Shown here: in pieces, positions 8,490 through 16,896 of the stretch
How the letters are laid out: each line of letters opens with the position of its first letter
Numbering within the stretch: position 1 is the stretch's first letter
From: Bin87 sp965115825
GTDB lineage: Bacteria > Chloroflexota > Dehalococcoidia > Lucifugimonadales > UBA3495
Length of the DNA: 64,000 nt
Assembly: GCA_965115825.1 (NCBI GenBank)
Contig: OZ220464.1
Span: forward strand, 2,728,001 to 2,792,000
Direction of reading: 5' to 3'
Notes under the pieces: model-generated
Told to the model about the DNA's origin: nothing
Databases searched by the model: none
Seen by the model: only the letters and a program-made list of their open reading frames with translations
Position numbers and translations under genes: made by a program

Positions 8490-9275
8490 GTGCAAATCGT
8501 TGATACGCACGTACACATTGGACGCGACCACTACGAGCCGGTAGAGATGCTGCTGGCGCAGATGGAGCTGAACGGCGTTGCCAAAGCGGCGTTGGTGCAG
8601 TCCACGGCAACGCTGGACAATTCATACGCGCTGGAATGCGTCCGGCGTTTCCCTGGCCGCTTCTCGGCAGTTTGCCGGGTTGACGTGAACGATCCGATGG
8701 CGCCGGACAGGCTGGCCGGCCTGCGCAACGCCGGCGCTGAGTCGCTGCGCATCCGCAACTTTCACCGCTCGCCAGGCAGCGACTCGCTGGCTCTGTGGCG
8801 CGCCGCCGCAGACCTGGATATGTCGGTCAGCGTGGGCGGCCCGGCCGACGTTTTCGCCTCCGCCGAGTTTGACGCTCTGCTATCCGCGCTGCCTAACCTG
8901 ACGGTTATCATCGAGCATCTGGCCGGCATGGGCATCTACGCTGTTGGCGCTTCGGAAATGCCGCCGGAAGCAACATTCCGGCGGGCTTTGACTCTGGCGC
9001 GCCACCCCAACACGGTTATCAAGATTCACGGCATGGGTGAAATCAGCGCCCCGCCCTTTCCTTATCGCAAGACGCCGCCCTGGGTGCGAATGGCCTACAA
9101 CGCCTTCGGCCCCGAGCGCATGATTTGGGGTTCCGACTGGCCGCGCTGCGCCAACCGGGAGGGTTACCGCAACTCCCTGCGCTACACGATGCGGCAGATG
9201 GAGGAATGGTGTCCGCCGCAAGATATGCGGAAAATCTTCGGCGGAACTGCGCTCAATCTCTGGCAATTCAGGTGA
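8490..9275 (+). CDS. Amidohydrolase family 2 metal-dependent hydrolase
   Basis: 261 residues from GTG 8490, chosen because the protein then begins MQIVDTHVHIG, the canonical first strand with the H7-x-H9 metal ligands of PF04909 hydrolases/decarboxylases. Other family features are IIEHLAGMG, VIKIHGMGE and the C-terminal GSDWPRC, whose Asp is the usual metal/catalytic residue. Relatives act on lactones, aromatic carboxylates or C-C bonds (for example 2-pyrone-4,6-dicarboxylate hydrolase and ACMSD). It is divergent to the Rieske/LigB operon and may handle the ring-opening product, which would fit protocatechuate/gallate-type degradation; that link is inferred. Confidence 0.8.
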   Translation: MQIVDTHVHIGRDHYEPVEMLLAQMELNGVAKAALVQSTATLDNSYALECVRRFPGRFSAVCRVDVNDPMAPDRLAGLRNAGAESLRIRNFHRSPGSDSLALWRAAADLDMSVSVGGPADVFASAEFDALLSALPNLTVIIEHLAGMGIYAVGASEMPPEATFRRALTLARHPNTVIKIHGMGEISAPPFPYRKTPPWVRMAYNAFGPERMIWGSDWPRCANREGYRNSLRYTMRQMEEWCPPQDMRKIFGGTALNLWQFR

Positions 9276-9351
9276 ATTAATAGTGCGCCGTTCACGCAGC
9301 AGGGATTCCGCATAGTCTGTTCCAAAACCCGGCGCGAAGATCCGCAAGGCG

Positions 9352-9360
9352 TGGTACAAT
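9352..9360 (+). promoter_or_regulatory. Extended -10 promoter candidate (TGGTACAAT)
   Basis: A TGn-TACAAT element lies 64 bp upstream of the amino-acid binding-protein gene. No good -35 is visible. It recurs as the same motif class elsewhere in the window. Confidence 0.45.
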
Positions 9361-9423
9361 CGAAAGTGAAAAAATGGCGTGTTGCGCCACAAATCGCGCG
9401 ACATCAACGGAGGATTGTCAAGA

Positions 9424-10638
9424 ATGAAACCGATAATCAAATATGCGGCCGGCTTGGCTATAATGCTGGCTTTCGCAGCAGCCTTGGCCTGCGGAGATGA
9501 TGAACCTCCGGCGCCTGCTGCCGGAACCGACCCCGCCGCTGCCGCTACCCCCACTGAGGCGATGCAGGGATCTACCGATGCGCCGGCCGCCACCGAGGCG
9601 ATGCAGGAATCTACCGACGCGCCGGCCGCCACCGAGGCCACTTCAATGAACAACCAGGGCGAAAGCCGCCTGGATGCGATTCGGGCTCGCGATGAGGTAA
9701 TCTGCGCCAGCCGCAACGACGTTCCCGGCTACGGCTACCTCGATGGAGAGGGCAACAACGTCGGCTTTGACATTGACTTGTGCCGGGCTATTGCCGCCGC
9801 CGTTCTCGGCGACCCCAACAAAATCCAAATTCGCCTGATTACCGCGGCCGAGCGCGGCCCGACTATCCAGTCCGGGGAGGTTGACGTGCTGGTTCGCACC
9901 GTCACCTGGACGACCTCCCGCGATGCCCAGTGGGGCAACTACGCCCAAACCATGTTTTACGATGGCCAGGGCTTTATGATTAAAAAGGACCTGGGCATCA
10001 CCAGCGCATACGATTTGCAAGGCGCCACCGTTTGCGTGACTCAAGGCACCACCACTGAGCTTAACCTGGCGGACTTCTCCAACCAGAACGCATTGAACAT
10101 TGAAGCCCTGACTTTTGAAGACACTGCCGCAGTGATTGCCTCTTACGAAGAAGGGCAGTGCGACGCCTTCACCAACGACCGTTCGCAGTTGGCGGCTTTG
10201 GGAACGTCGCTGAGCGACCGGGACGCCCACATCATTCTGCCGGAAACCATCTCTGAAGAACCGTTGGGCCCGGTGGTTCCCCACGGGGATGACCAGTGGT
10301 TCGACATCGTGAAGACCGTGATGTCCATTCTGATTTACGCCGAAGCCTACGGCATCAGCTCGACCAACCTGCCATCCGCCGCCACGGAGGACACCAAAGT
10401 CGACCGACTGCTGGGGTATGTAGAAAACTCCTTCGGTCAGGAACCCTTGGGCCTCGACAACACCGTGGCACAGGACGTCATCCGGGCGGTCGGCAACTAC
10501 GGCGAGATTTACGACCGCAACCTGGGGCCGAACGGCATCAACCTGCCTCGGGAAGGCGGACGCAACGCCCTGTGGGCCGATGCTCCCTGTGGAGACTGCC
10601 CAAAGGGTGGACAGATTTACGCGGCTCCGCTGCGCTAA
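9424..10638 (+). CDS. aapJ: General L-amino-acid ABC transporter, substrate-binding lipoprotein
   Basis: 404 residues from ATG 9424 (GGAGG upstream). A lipoprotein signal ends in AAALAC with the lipidated Cys at 23, unlike the soluble periplasmic AapJ of proteobacteria and suiting a monoderm-like envelope. A low-complexity linker with an imperfect repeat (AMQxSTDAPAATE) follows. Then comes the AapJ/BztA-type periplasmic-binding fold (DEVICASRNDVPGYGYLD, VGFDIDLCRAIAAAVLGD, TNDRSQLAAL). It captures amino acids for the permeases encoded downstream. A hairpin between this gene and the permeases suggests higher expression of the binding protein. Confidence 0.88.
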   Translation: MKPIIKYAAGLAIMLAFAAALACGDDEPPAPAAGTDPAAAATPTEAMQGSTDAPAATEAMQESTDAPAATEATSMNNQGESRLDAIRARDEVICASRNDVPGYGYLDGEGNNVGFDIDLCRAIAAAVLGDPNKIQIRLITAAERGPTIQSGEVDVLVRTVTWTTSRDAQWGNYAQTMFYDGQGFMIKKDLGITSAYDLQGATVCVTQGTTTELNLADFSNQNALNIEALTFEDTAAVIASYEEGQCDAFTNDRSQLAALGTSLSDRDAHIILPETISEEPLGPVVPHGDDQWFDIVKTVMSILIYAEAYGISSTNLPSAATEDTKVDRLLGYVENSFGQEPLGLDNTVAQDVIRAVGNYGEIYDRNLGPNGINLPREGGRNALWADAPCGDCPKGGQIYAAPLR

Positions 10639-10671
10639 TCAACTACCGTTCCCGCAGCGAGTGCAGTTTAT

Positions 10672-10707
10672 GGGTGGTCGGCTTGGGCCGGCCACCCCAA
10701 TTATTTG
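10672..10707 (+). terminator. Hairpin between binding protein and permeases (attenuating terminator)
   Basis: An 11-bp stem (10672-10682 with 10687-10697) with a TTGG loop is followed by an AT-rich stretch. Such a structure after the binding-protein gene is common in ABC operons and usually yields excess binding-protein mRNA. Confidence 0.6.
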
Positions 10708-10886
10708 TCATAACCGTCATCCCCGCGGCCGCGGCCGTCATTCTCCCATAGGCGGGAACCGGATTTTACCCCGCGGTTTTCCGACGCGCGCGCCTCTCCG
10801 ATTTGCGCTACAATGCACGCGAGTTTGTCATCGTTGCGACGCGAAGCGAGGGCGCGCGTTGGGACTACAGGCAAGCCGTGGCTGCA

Positions 10887-12083
10887 ATGCGTCAATATCT
10901 GAACCTGACCTACCAGGGTATCCCGGTCTGGCGACACGCCCAAGCGCTCCAGTGGACGGCGCAAATCGTGTCGGGGTTCCTGGTAGTGTTCCTGGTGGCC
11001 TGGTTTCTCCTCAACATCGCCAATGCCATTGAGGAGCGGGAGATACCCTACGGGTTCAGCTTCCTGTCCCGTTCTTACCAGGCGCCTATAGGCCAGCATT
11101 TCCTCCCTTATGAAACTACGGATACGTTCCTGTACGCATTCGCGGTAGCCGCCGTCAACACTATCGTGGTTTCCGTGGTGGGCGTTATTCTGGCCACGCT
11201 GCTGGGTATCTTCGTCGGCGTGGCGCGGTTGTCGAGCAACTGGCTGGTAGCCAGGCTGGCCCAGGCGTACATTGAGGTTTTCCGCAACGTGCCCCTGCTG
11301 ATTCAGCTGTACTTCTGGTTCTATATGGTGCTGGCGCTGCCCCCGGTTCGGCAAGGCTATGCCATCGCCGACCGGGTGTATGTGAACAACGCCGGCATAT
11401 CTGTTCCCTTTCCCTTCCCCGAAGGGTCGGCGGCGATCTGGTTGGCGCTGGCGGTAGGCGGCATCGTTGCCGGCGTCGGGGTTCACCGCCGGCAGATCCT
11501 GCGGGAAGTGGCTACCGGCGCTGCATCCTACCCGCTGATGTGGGGAATCACCACGGCAATAGCCATTGGCGCAGTGGCCTGGATAATCATCAGCGTAGCC
11601 GGTGGCGGCGCTCCTTTCGCAGTATCCCAGCCGGCGCCCCAGGGAACCTTCGGACGTATTACCGGCGGCTTCACCGTCTCGGGCGGCCTGCTCGCGCTGC
11701 TGATTGGTTTGGTGATGTACACTTCATCTTTCATCGCCGAAATCGTGCGGGCCGGCATTCAGTCCGTCGGCCGAGGACAGATAGAGGCGGCGCGGGCGTT
11801 GGGCCTGTCGCCAATGAGTACGCTGCGCCAGGTTACTTTTCCCCAAGCCTTGCGCGTTATCATTCCTCCGCTAATCAGCCAGTTCCTGAACCTCACCAAA
11901 AACAGCAGCCTGGCCGGGGCAATCGGCTACGCCGACCTGACCAACGTTGCCAAAACCATGACGCAAACGGCGCCGGCCGTCTCCATTTTCATTCTCATCA
12001 TGGCCGCATATCTGGCGATGAGCCTGACCTACTCGTTGATTGGCAACATATACAACCGTCGAATCCGTATTGTTGGAAGCTGA
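10887..12083 (+). CDS. aapQ: General amino-acid ABC transporter permease (first)
   Basis: 398 residues from ATG 10887; GTG 10878 is an alternative because neither has a strong ribosome site. It is much longer than ordinary His/Glu permeases (~220 aa) but matches AapQ/BztB (~400 aa). The polar-amino-acid permease signature is present at two places: an N-terminal YIEVFRNVPLLIQLYFW segment, and the EAA loop EAARALGLSPMSTLRQVTFP. Several membrane segments and a large extracytoplasmic insertion separate them. It pairs with the 12087 gene as a heterodimeric channel. Confidence 0.87.
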   Translation: MRQYLNLTYQGIPVWRHAQALQWTAQIVSGFLVVFLVAWFLLNIANAIEEREIPYGFSFLSRSYQAPIGQHFLPYETTDTFLYAFAVAAVNTIVVSVVGVILATLLGIFVGVARLSSNWLVARLAQAYIEVFRNVPLLIQLYFWFYMVLALPPVRQGYAIADRVYVNNAGISVPFPFPEGSAAIWLALAVGGIVAGVGVHRRQILREVATGAASYPLMWGITTAIAIGAVAWIIISVAGGGAPFAVSQPAPQGTFGRITGGFTVSGGLLALLIGLVMYTSSFIAEIVRAGIQSVGRGQIEAARALGLSPMSTLRQVTFPQALRVIIPPLISQFLNLTKNSSLAGAIGYADLTNVAKTMTQTAPAVSIFILIMAAYLAMSLTYSLIGNIYNRRIRIVGS

Positions 12084-12086
12084 CCC

Positions 12087-13355
12087 GTGTCGTCCGTAAT
12101 TACAGAGCCGTCCGGCGCGCCAACGCTGCCGCCGCCCCGTTCGGAAACCGGCGTTGCCGGATGGGTTCGCGCCAACCTGTTCAGCAGCTGGTACAACGGC
12201 GCGCTCACCGTGATGGTTGGCGCGCTGGTTGCACCGGCCCTCTGGTTCGGGTTGAACTGGCTGCTGCTCGACGCCGACTTTACGGTCATCTCGACTCTGG
12301 GAGGGCTGCTGCTAATCGGCCAGTACAACACCGACCTATCCTGTCCGGGGCAGAACTGCTTCTGGCGGCCTCAGGTTGGGCTGCTGCTGACAACCCTGCT
12401 GCTAGGGATGGCGTGGGTCGTTCTGGGTGGTGGCTTGGCCAAACGGATTGCCATCATAGTTGCCGCAGTGGTGGCGTTGTTCGCCTTCCTTCCCTACAGT
12501 CTGGAACGTATGGGGTGGGATGTGCGTCTGCTGCTGCTGGCAAACGTGCCGTCATTGCTGATTGGTTATGCCTTGGCGCGATTCACGCCGCTGGGAACCG
12601 GGCGCTGGATTGCCGGGCTGAGCGTAGGCGGATTCGTACTTTTCCTGATCATCCTGCGCGGTATTCCCGGCGTGCCCGGTTTGCAGCCGGTGTCGGTGCT
12701 GCACTGGGGCGGATTGACGCTCAATCTGCTGCTGGCGGCGGCCGGCATAGTAGTGAGCTTTCCCATAGGCATTGCGCTGGCGCTGGGAAGGCGCAGCCGG
12801 TTGCCGGTGGTAAAGTTGCTGTGCGTGGCGTTCATCGAGGTGTTCCGCGGCGTTCCGCTGATAACCCTGCTGTTTATGTCGCAGGTTCTGGTGCCGTTGG
12901 CTTTTCCGGAGAACTTTCCCCTTAACTCCCTGTTGCGCGCGGCAATTGTCATAACGCTTTTCAGCGCGGCCTATATGGCGGAGAACATCCGAGGCGGCTT
13001 GCAGGCGCTGCATCCCGGCCAGGCGGAAGCGGCGCGGGCGTTGGGCCTGCCCGGCTGGCAGACCACCATGCTAATCTCGCTGCCCCAGGCCATCCGCAAC
13101 GTGATACCGGCCATCGTGGGCCAGTTCATCGCGCTGTTCAAAGATACCAGCCTGGTGTACATTATCGGTATGCTGGACATAGTAGAAATCAGCCGCAAGT
13201 TCGCCACGACTTACGTTGAGAACGGGATGCTCCCCTATCTGGATGATGTGCGCGAACTGTTCCTGTTCCTGGCGTTGGTCTTCTGGATTTTCACCTACGG
13301 AATGTCCTACGTCAGCGGGCGCATTGAGCGTCATCTGGGCGTCGGGGAGCGGTAG
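12087..13355 (+). CDS. aapM: General amino-acid ABC transporter permease (second)
   Basis: 422 residues from GTG 12087, 3 nt after the first permease stop, so probably translationally coupled. It is AapM/BztC-like in length. Motifs are FIEVFRGVPLITLLF, the EAA loop EAARALGLPGWQTTMLISLP, and FKDTSLVYIIGMLDI, typical of amino-acid permeases. The extra N-terminal membrane segments (residues ~30-200) are characteristic of this subfamily. The ATPase that should drive it is encoded ~520 bp downstream, after an inserted orphan gene. Confidence 0.87.
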   Translation: MSSVITEPSGAPTLPPPRSETGVAGWVRANLFSSWYNGALTVMVGALVAPALWFGLNWLLLDADFTVISTLGGLLLIGQYNTDLSCPGQNCFWRPQVGLLLTTLLLGMAWVVLGGGLAKRIAIIVAAVVALFAFLPYSLERMGWDVRLLLLANVPSLLIGYALARFTPLGTGRWIAGLSVGGFVLFLIILRGIPGVPGLQPVSVLHWGGLTLNLLLAAAGIVVSFPIGIALALGRRSRLPVVKLLCVAFIEVFRGVPLITLLFMSQVLVPLAFPENFPLNSLLRAAIVITLFSAAYMAENIRGGLQALHPGQAEAARALGLPGWQTTMLISLPQAIRNVIPAIVGQFIALFKDTSLVYIIGMLDIVEISRKFATTYVENGMLPYLDDVRELFLFLALVFWIFTYGMSYVSGRIERHLGVGER

Positions 13356-13366
13356 GCCCGGCTCTC

Positions 13367-13375
13367 TGCTAGAAT
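13367..13375 (+). promoter_or_regulatory. Extended -10 promoter candidate (TGCTAGAAT)
   Basis: A TGn-TAGAAT element just after the second permease and 28 bp before the inserted orphan gene. It could give the orphan and the ATPase their own transcript. Confidence 0.45.
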
Positions 13376-13402
13376 AGGACTAACCGTCAAGTTCCAGGGA
13401 CG

Positions 13403-13843
13403 ATGAACAAGCGCTTTTTCACGCGGGCCCTGCGCCTGTCCTTTTACGTCTGTTTAGATGCAGCTACTGGTACGATAATATACGCTGTCAGCTTTGGAGA
13501 GGCTGGCTTGGCGCCGGGGCAATTGGCGATTCGCATATTGACTGCCATGGCCCTAGCCAGCGCTATTGTAGGAGGCCCGGACATCATGCTCTACTGGCAA
13601 GAATCAGGACGACGCATCGCCGCTGAGGAGGGACGGGACGCTGCCCAAGAGGAGCGGGACGCTGCCCAAGGGGAACGGGACGCTGCCCAAGGGGAACGGG
13701 ACGCTGCCCAGCAAAAACTAGCAGCGCGCGACCAGGAAATAGCGGAACTGCGCGCTCTCCTCTCCGACTTGCGGGAGCAGGTGGCCGCCGGGGAGCGACG
13801 GCCACGCCGCCGTGCCCGCCGGCATCTGCGCGACAGCGGCTAA
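13403..13843 (+). CDS. Small membrane protein with ERDAAQG coiled-coil repeat
   Basis: 146 residues. Two hydrophobic segments lie at residues ~10-30 and ~42-62. A soluble tail follows that begins with four copies of a heptad (E-x-R-D-A-A-Q; 21-bp DNA repeat around 13625-13710) and continues as a coiled coil (ARDQEIAELRALLSDLREQV) ending in a very basic stretch. No named family is recognised. Its position inside the amino-acid transporter locus, between permease and ATPase, may be incidental insertion or a regulatory accessory. It shares its plan of N-terminal membrane part plus repetitive charged tail with the orphan family at 43.6, 44.4 and 51.6 kb, but not the sequence motif. Confidence 0.65.
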   Translation: MNKRFFTRALRLSFYVCLDAATGTIIYAVSFGEAGLAPGQLAIRILTAMALASAIVGGPDIMLYWQESGRRIAAEEGRDAAQEERDAAQGERDAAQGERDAAQQKLAARDQEIAELRALLSDLREQVAAGERRPRRRARRHLRDSG

Positions 13844-13878
13844 CGGCACTGCCGTCCAAACGCAATGGAGCGTCCATC

Positions 13879-14637
13879 ATGAGCGCTAACGGGCACATAG
13901 TTACCGATGAAGAGATTATCGTTTGCCGGGACGTGCATAAGTGGTTCGGCAATTTTCACGCTCTGCGCGGTATCACCACCACCGTGAAAAAGGGGGAGGT
14001 AGTTGTCATCATCGGTCCCTCCGGTTCCGGCAAGTCCACCTTCATCCGCTGTATCAATCGCCTGGAGCAGCACCAGCGCGGGGACATCACAGTGGATGGC
14101 ATAGAGCTGACTAACGACGTGCGCAACATCGACGCCATACGTCGGGATGTAGGGATGGTGTTCCAGTCGTTTAATTTGTTCCCGCACCTGACGGTGATGA
14201 AGAACATCACCCTGGCGCCTACGAAAGTGCGGCGCCTGCCGACAAAAGAGGCCGAAAACGTCGCTATGGAGCTGCTGGAACGAGTGGGGATTCCGGAGCA
14301 GGCGGACAAGTATCCGGCCCAGCTTTCCGGTGGTCAACAGCAGCGGGTAGCCATTGCCCGGGCCTTGGCAATGCAGCCGAACATAATGTTATTTGACGAA
14401 CCGACCTCGGCGCTGGATCCGGAGATGATTAAAGAGGTTTTGGAGGTGATGCGGGAACTGGCGGCGTCTCAGATGACCATATTGGCGGTAACCCACGAGT
14501 TGGGCTTTGCGCGTGAAGTGGCGGACCGGATTGTAATGTTCGATGAAGGGATCATCGTGGAAGACCAGCCGCCGGACGAGTTTTTCAATAATCCCCGTCA
14601 CGAACGGGTCAAGCACTTTCTCTCTCAAATTCTGTAG
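13879..14637 (+). CDS. aapP: Amino-acid ABC transporter ATP-binding protein
   Basis: 252 residues. Walker A is GPSGSGKST, the Q-loop is VFQSFNLFPHLTV, the signature is LSGGQQQR, Walker B is IMLFDEP and the switch is TH(E). The sequence is typical of the GlnQ/HisP/AapP group of polar-amino-acid ATPases. It energises import through the two long permeases. The next gene begins 6 nt after its stop. Confidence 0.92.
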   Translation: MSANGHIVTDEEIIVCRDVHKWFGNFHALRGITTTVKKGEVVVIIGPSGSGKSTFIRCINRLEQHQRGDITVDGIELTNDVRNIDAIRRDVGMVFQSFNLFPHLTVMKNITLAPTKVRRLPTKEAENVAMELLERVGIPEQADKYPAQLSGGQQQRVAIARALAMQPNIMLFDEPTSALDPEMIKEVLEVMRELAASQMTILAVTHELGFAREVADRIVMFDEGIIVEDQPPDEFFNNPRHERVKHFLSQIL

Positions 14638-14643
14638 CCTGCC

Positions 14644-14838
14644 ATGACATTGCTGACCAAGTTTCGCCGCTGGGTTTGGGCCGGCGGCGCGCCGGAAACC
14701 CAATGGGCCCGCGCGCGCCGGCTTCCCTTCTGGGAGCATCCCTGGTTCAACCGGCTGTATCGCATCGCTATGCTCGCCGGCTGGGCGGTGATAATCCTGT
14801 TCTTCTTGCTGTGGAACCTCTGGTGGGCAACGGGATGA
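14644..14838 (+). CDS. Small single-pass membrane protein
   Basis: 64 residues, starting 6 nt after the aapP stop and so probably co-translated. It has a basic, Trp-rich N-terminal half (RRWVWAGG, PFWEHPWFNRLYR), one membrane helix (AMLAGWAVIILFFLLWNLWW) and almost no exterior tail. No family is recognised. The tight spacing suggests a role with the transporter, for example assembly or a small subunit; this is inferred only from position. Confidence 0.55.
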   Translation: MTLLTKFRRWVWAGGAPETQWARARRLPFWEHPWFNRLYRIAMLAGWAVIILFFLLWNLWWATG

Positions 14839-14994
14839 ACCGCCTTACGCCGGATAGCGGGAGCGCTGCCCAGTTGTTACAGCGCCTTGCTCCTTTCAAA
14901 ACCCCGGCCATCTCCACGCTCTCACTCCCTCACGCGCCATTCCCGCAGCCGTCACTTCCGACCTCAAAGTCTCATAGCCACGAGGAGGGCCGTT

Positions 14995-15903
14995 ATGCCT
15001 GACTGTAATATGCAAATCGGCGTCGTCTTTCCCCAAACCGAGATCGGCGCGGATCCTATCGCCGTGCGCGATTACGTACAGGCGGCGGAGGAGATGGGCT
15101 TTGCCCACATCATTGCCTATGACCATGTGCTGGGAGCCGATACCGCCTATCATCAACCGTGGATGGGCAGTTACACTAAAGAGAGTATGTTCCACGAGAT
15201 TTTCGTGGTTTTCGGCTACATGGCCGCGCTGACTACCAAGGTGGAGCTGGTATCGGCCATAGTTATCCTGGGGCAGCGGCAGACGGCTCTGGTCGCCAAA
15301 CAGGCGGCTGAGGTGGACGTACTCAGCGGCGGTCGGCTGCGCCTAGGCGTAGGCGTTGGCTGGAACCCGGTGGAGTACGAGGCCCTGGGAGAAGATTTCA
15401 CTACGCGGGGTCGCCGGGCCGAAGAGCAGATGGAGTTGCTGCGGCGCCTCTGGACTGAGGACGTAGTGGACTTTCACGGTCGCTGCCACGATGTTACTCA
15501 TGCCGGCATTAATCCCCTGCCGGTGCAACGACCCATACCTTTGTGGATGGGCGCCGGCAGTCGGGCCAGGGGCCCTATTCCCACCGACCGGGTGTTGAGC
15601 CGCGTGGGGCGTTGCGCCGACGGCTGGTTCCCGCAGTTCCGGTCGGATGACCCGCAGGCGGCGGCGGCCATCGCCAAAGTTCGCGAGGCCGCCGCCACCG
15701 CCGGCCGAAACCCCGACGCCATCGGCATGGAGCCGCGGGTCAACTACGCCGACGGCAACCCTGAGTTCTGGCAGGCCCAGGCCGAGACCTGGCGGGGCTT
15801 GGGCGCAACGCACTTTTCCATCAACACCATGTCCGCCGGACTGTCCACTCCGGACGCGCACATCAACGCCATTCGCCAATTTCGGGAAGTCATCAGCGGC
15901 TGA
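14995..15903 (+). CDS. LLM-class F420-dependent oxidoreductase (TIGR03619-like)
   Basis: 302 residues from ATG 14995 with GAGGAGG upstream; the open frame upstream lacks similarity. The protein begins MQIGVVFPQTEIGADPIAVR and has AEEMGFAHIIAYDHVLGAD, the barrel motif VDVLSGGRLRLGVGVGWN, and PIPLWMGAG. It resembles the short F420-dependent LLM subfamily (TIGR03619). The SDR gene follows 14 bp downstream, forming an oxidoreductase pair. The substrate is unknown. Confidence 0.87.
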   Translation: MPDCNMQIGVVFPQTEIGADPIAVRDYVQAAEEMGFAHIIAYDHVLGADTAYHQPWMGSYTKESMFHEIFVVFGYMAALTTKVELVSAIVILGQRQTALVAKQAAEVDVLSGGRLRLGVGVGWNPVEYEALGEDFTTRGRRAEEQMELLRRLWTEDVVDFHGRCHDVTHAGINPLPVQRPIPLWMGAGSRARGPIPTDRVLSRVGRCADGWFPQFRSDDPQAAAAIAKVREAAATAGRNPDAIGMEPRVNYADGNPEFWQAQAETWRGLGATHFSINTMSAGLSTPDAHINAIRQFREVISG

Positions 15904-15917
15904 AAGGAGACAATATC

Positions 15918-16682
15918 ATGGGAAGGCTTGACGGCAAGGTAGCGCTAATTAGCGGGGGAGCGCGCGGGCAAGGCGCGGTGGAGGCGCGAATGTTCGCCGC
16001 CGAAGGCGCCTGCGTCGTGTTCGGCGACATCCTCGATGACGAAGGCCGCCGAGTGGAGGCGGAAATCCGCGAGCTGGGAGGTCGAGCGACCTACGCGCAT
16101 TTGGATGTAACCAGCGAGTCGGACTGGGCGGCCGCCGTCAGCGTCGCCGTGTCGGAATACGGGAAGCTCAACGTGCTGGTCAACAACGCAGGCATAGTGA
16201 TGGGCCGCAGCATTGAGGAGATGACGGTTGAGGAATGGGACCGGCTTTTTGACGTCAACGCCAAGGGGGTGTTCCTGGGCACGAAGGCGGCCTTGCCGGC
16301 TCTGCGAGAAGCCGGCGGGGGTAGCATTGTCAATATATCGTCAACCGCCGGGCTAGTGGGCAACGACTATAACCTGGCCGGATACAGCAGCACTAAGGGA
16401 GCAGTGCGCCTGTTCACCAAATCCACCGCCATCCAGCACGCCGGCGAGGGCATCCGTTGCAATTCGGTTCACCCCGGCCCCATTGACACGCCGATGCTTC
16501 AGGAGTCGCGGCGCGGGCGCAACAGTGGTCTCAGCGATGAAGAACAACGCCAGAGGGTGCCGCTGGGCCGCATCGGACATCCGGAAGACGTCGCTTACGC
16601 TGTCGTCTATCTGGCGTCGGACGAAGCGTCATTCGTCACCGGCAGCGAGGTGGTGGTGGACGGAGGCCGGACTGCCATGTGA
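15918..16682 (+). CDS. SDR-family NAD(P)-dependent oxidoreductase
   Basis: 254 residues with AAAGGAGA before ATG 15918. It is a classical short-chain dehydrogenase: the cofactor loop is SGGARGQG, then the Asp after beta-2 (FGDILDD) favours NAD+. It also has NNAG, catalytic Ser in NISSTAG, Tyr-x3-Lys in GYSSTKGAV, and the C-terminal substrate-loop HPGPIDTPM. Its closest style is 3-alpha-hydroxysteroid or cyclohexanol-type dehydrogenases. It probably forms a two-gene operon with the upstream LLM enzyme. Confidence 0.9.
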   Translation: MGRLDGKVALISGGARGQGAVEARMFAAEGACVVFGDILDDEGRRVEAEIRELGGRATYAHLDVTSESDWAAAVSVAVSEYGKLNVLVNNAGIVMGRSIEEMTVEEWDRLFDVNAKGVFLGTKAALPALREAGGGSIVNISSTAGLVGNDYNLAGYSSTKGAVRLFTKSTAIQHAGEGIRCNSVHPGPIDTPMLQESRRGRNSGLSDEEQRQRVPLGRIGHPEDVAYAVVYLASDEASFVTGSEVVVDGGRTAM

Positions 16683-16686
16683 TAGG

Positions 16687-16710
16687 AAAAGGGCGTCCAC
16701 AAGGACGCCC
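16687..16710 (-). terminator. Intrinsic terminator of tRNA-Pro
   Basis: Read on the minus strand, an 8-bp stem GGGCGTCC/GGACGCCC is followed by TTTT and lies 18 nt after the tRNA 3' end. Confidence 0.7.
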
Positions 16711-16727
16711 TAGGCTTGGTCTGATAA

Positions 16728-16804
16728 TGGTCGGGGCGGCCAGATTCGAACTGGCGACCCCCTGCACCCCATGCAGGTGCGCTACCTGGCTGCGCCACGC
16801 CCCG
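16728..16804 (-). tRNA. tRNA-Pro (anticodon GGG), CCA encoded
   Basis: A 77-nt cloverleaf. The acceptor stem is CGGGGCG paired with CGCCCCG, then A and CCA. The D arm is GCGCAGCCAGGTAGCGC. The anticodon stem CCTGC/GCAGG encloses a loop with GGG at 34-36. The T arm carries GTTCGAATC. Confidence 0.93.
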
Positions 16805-16896
16805 CCCCGACGTCTGTATCATAGCACGCCGGCCAACAATGTGCAACCCGCGAGATCTGCAATAGAAAATTGTCGGCTGTATCTGGCATAATTACG

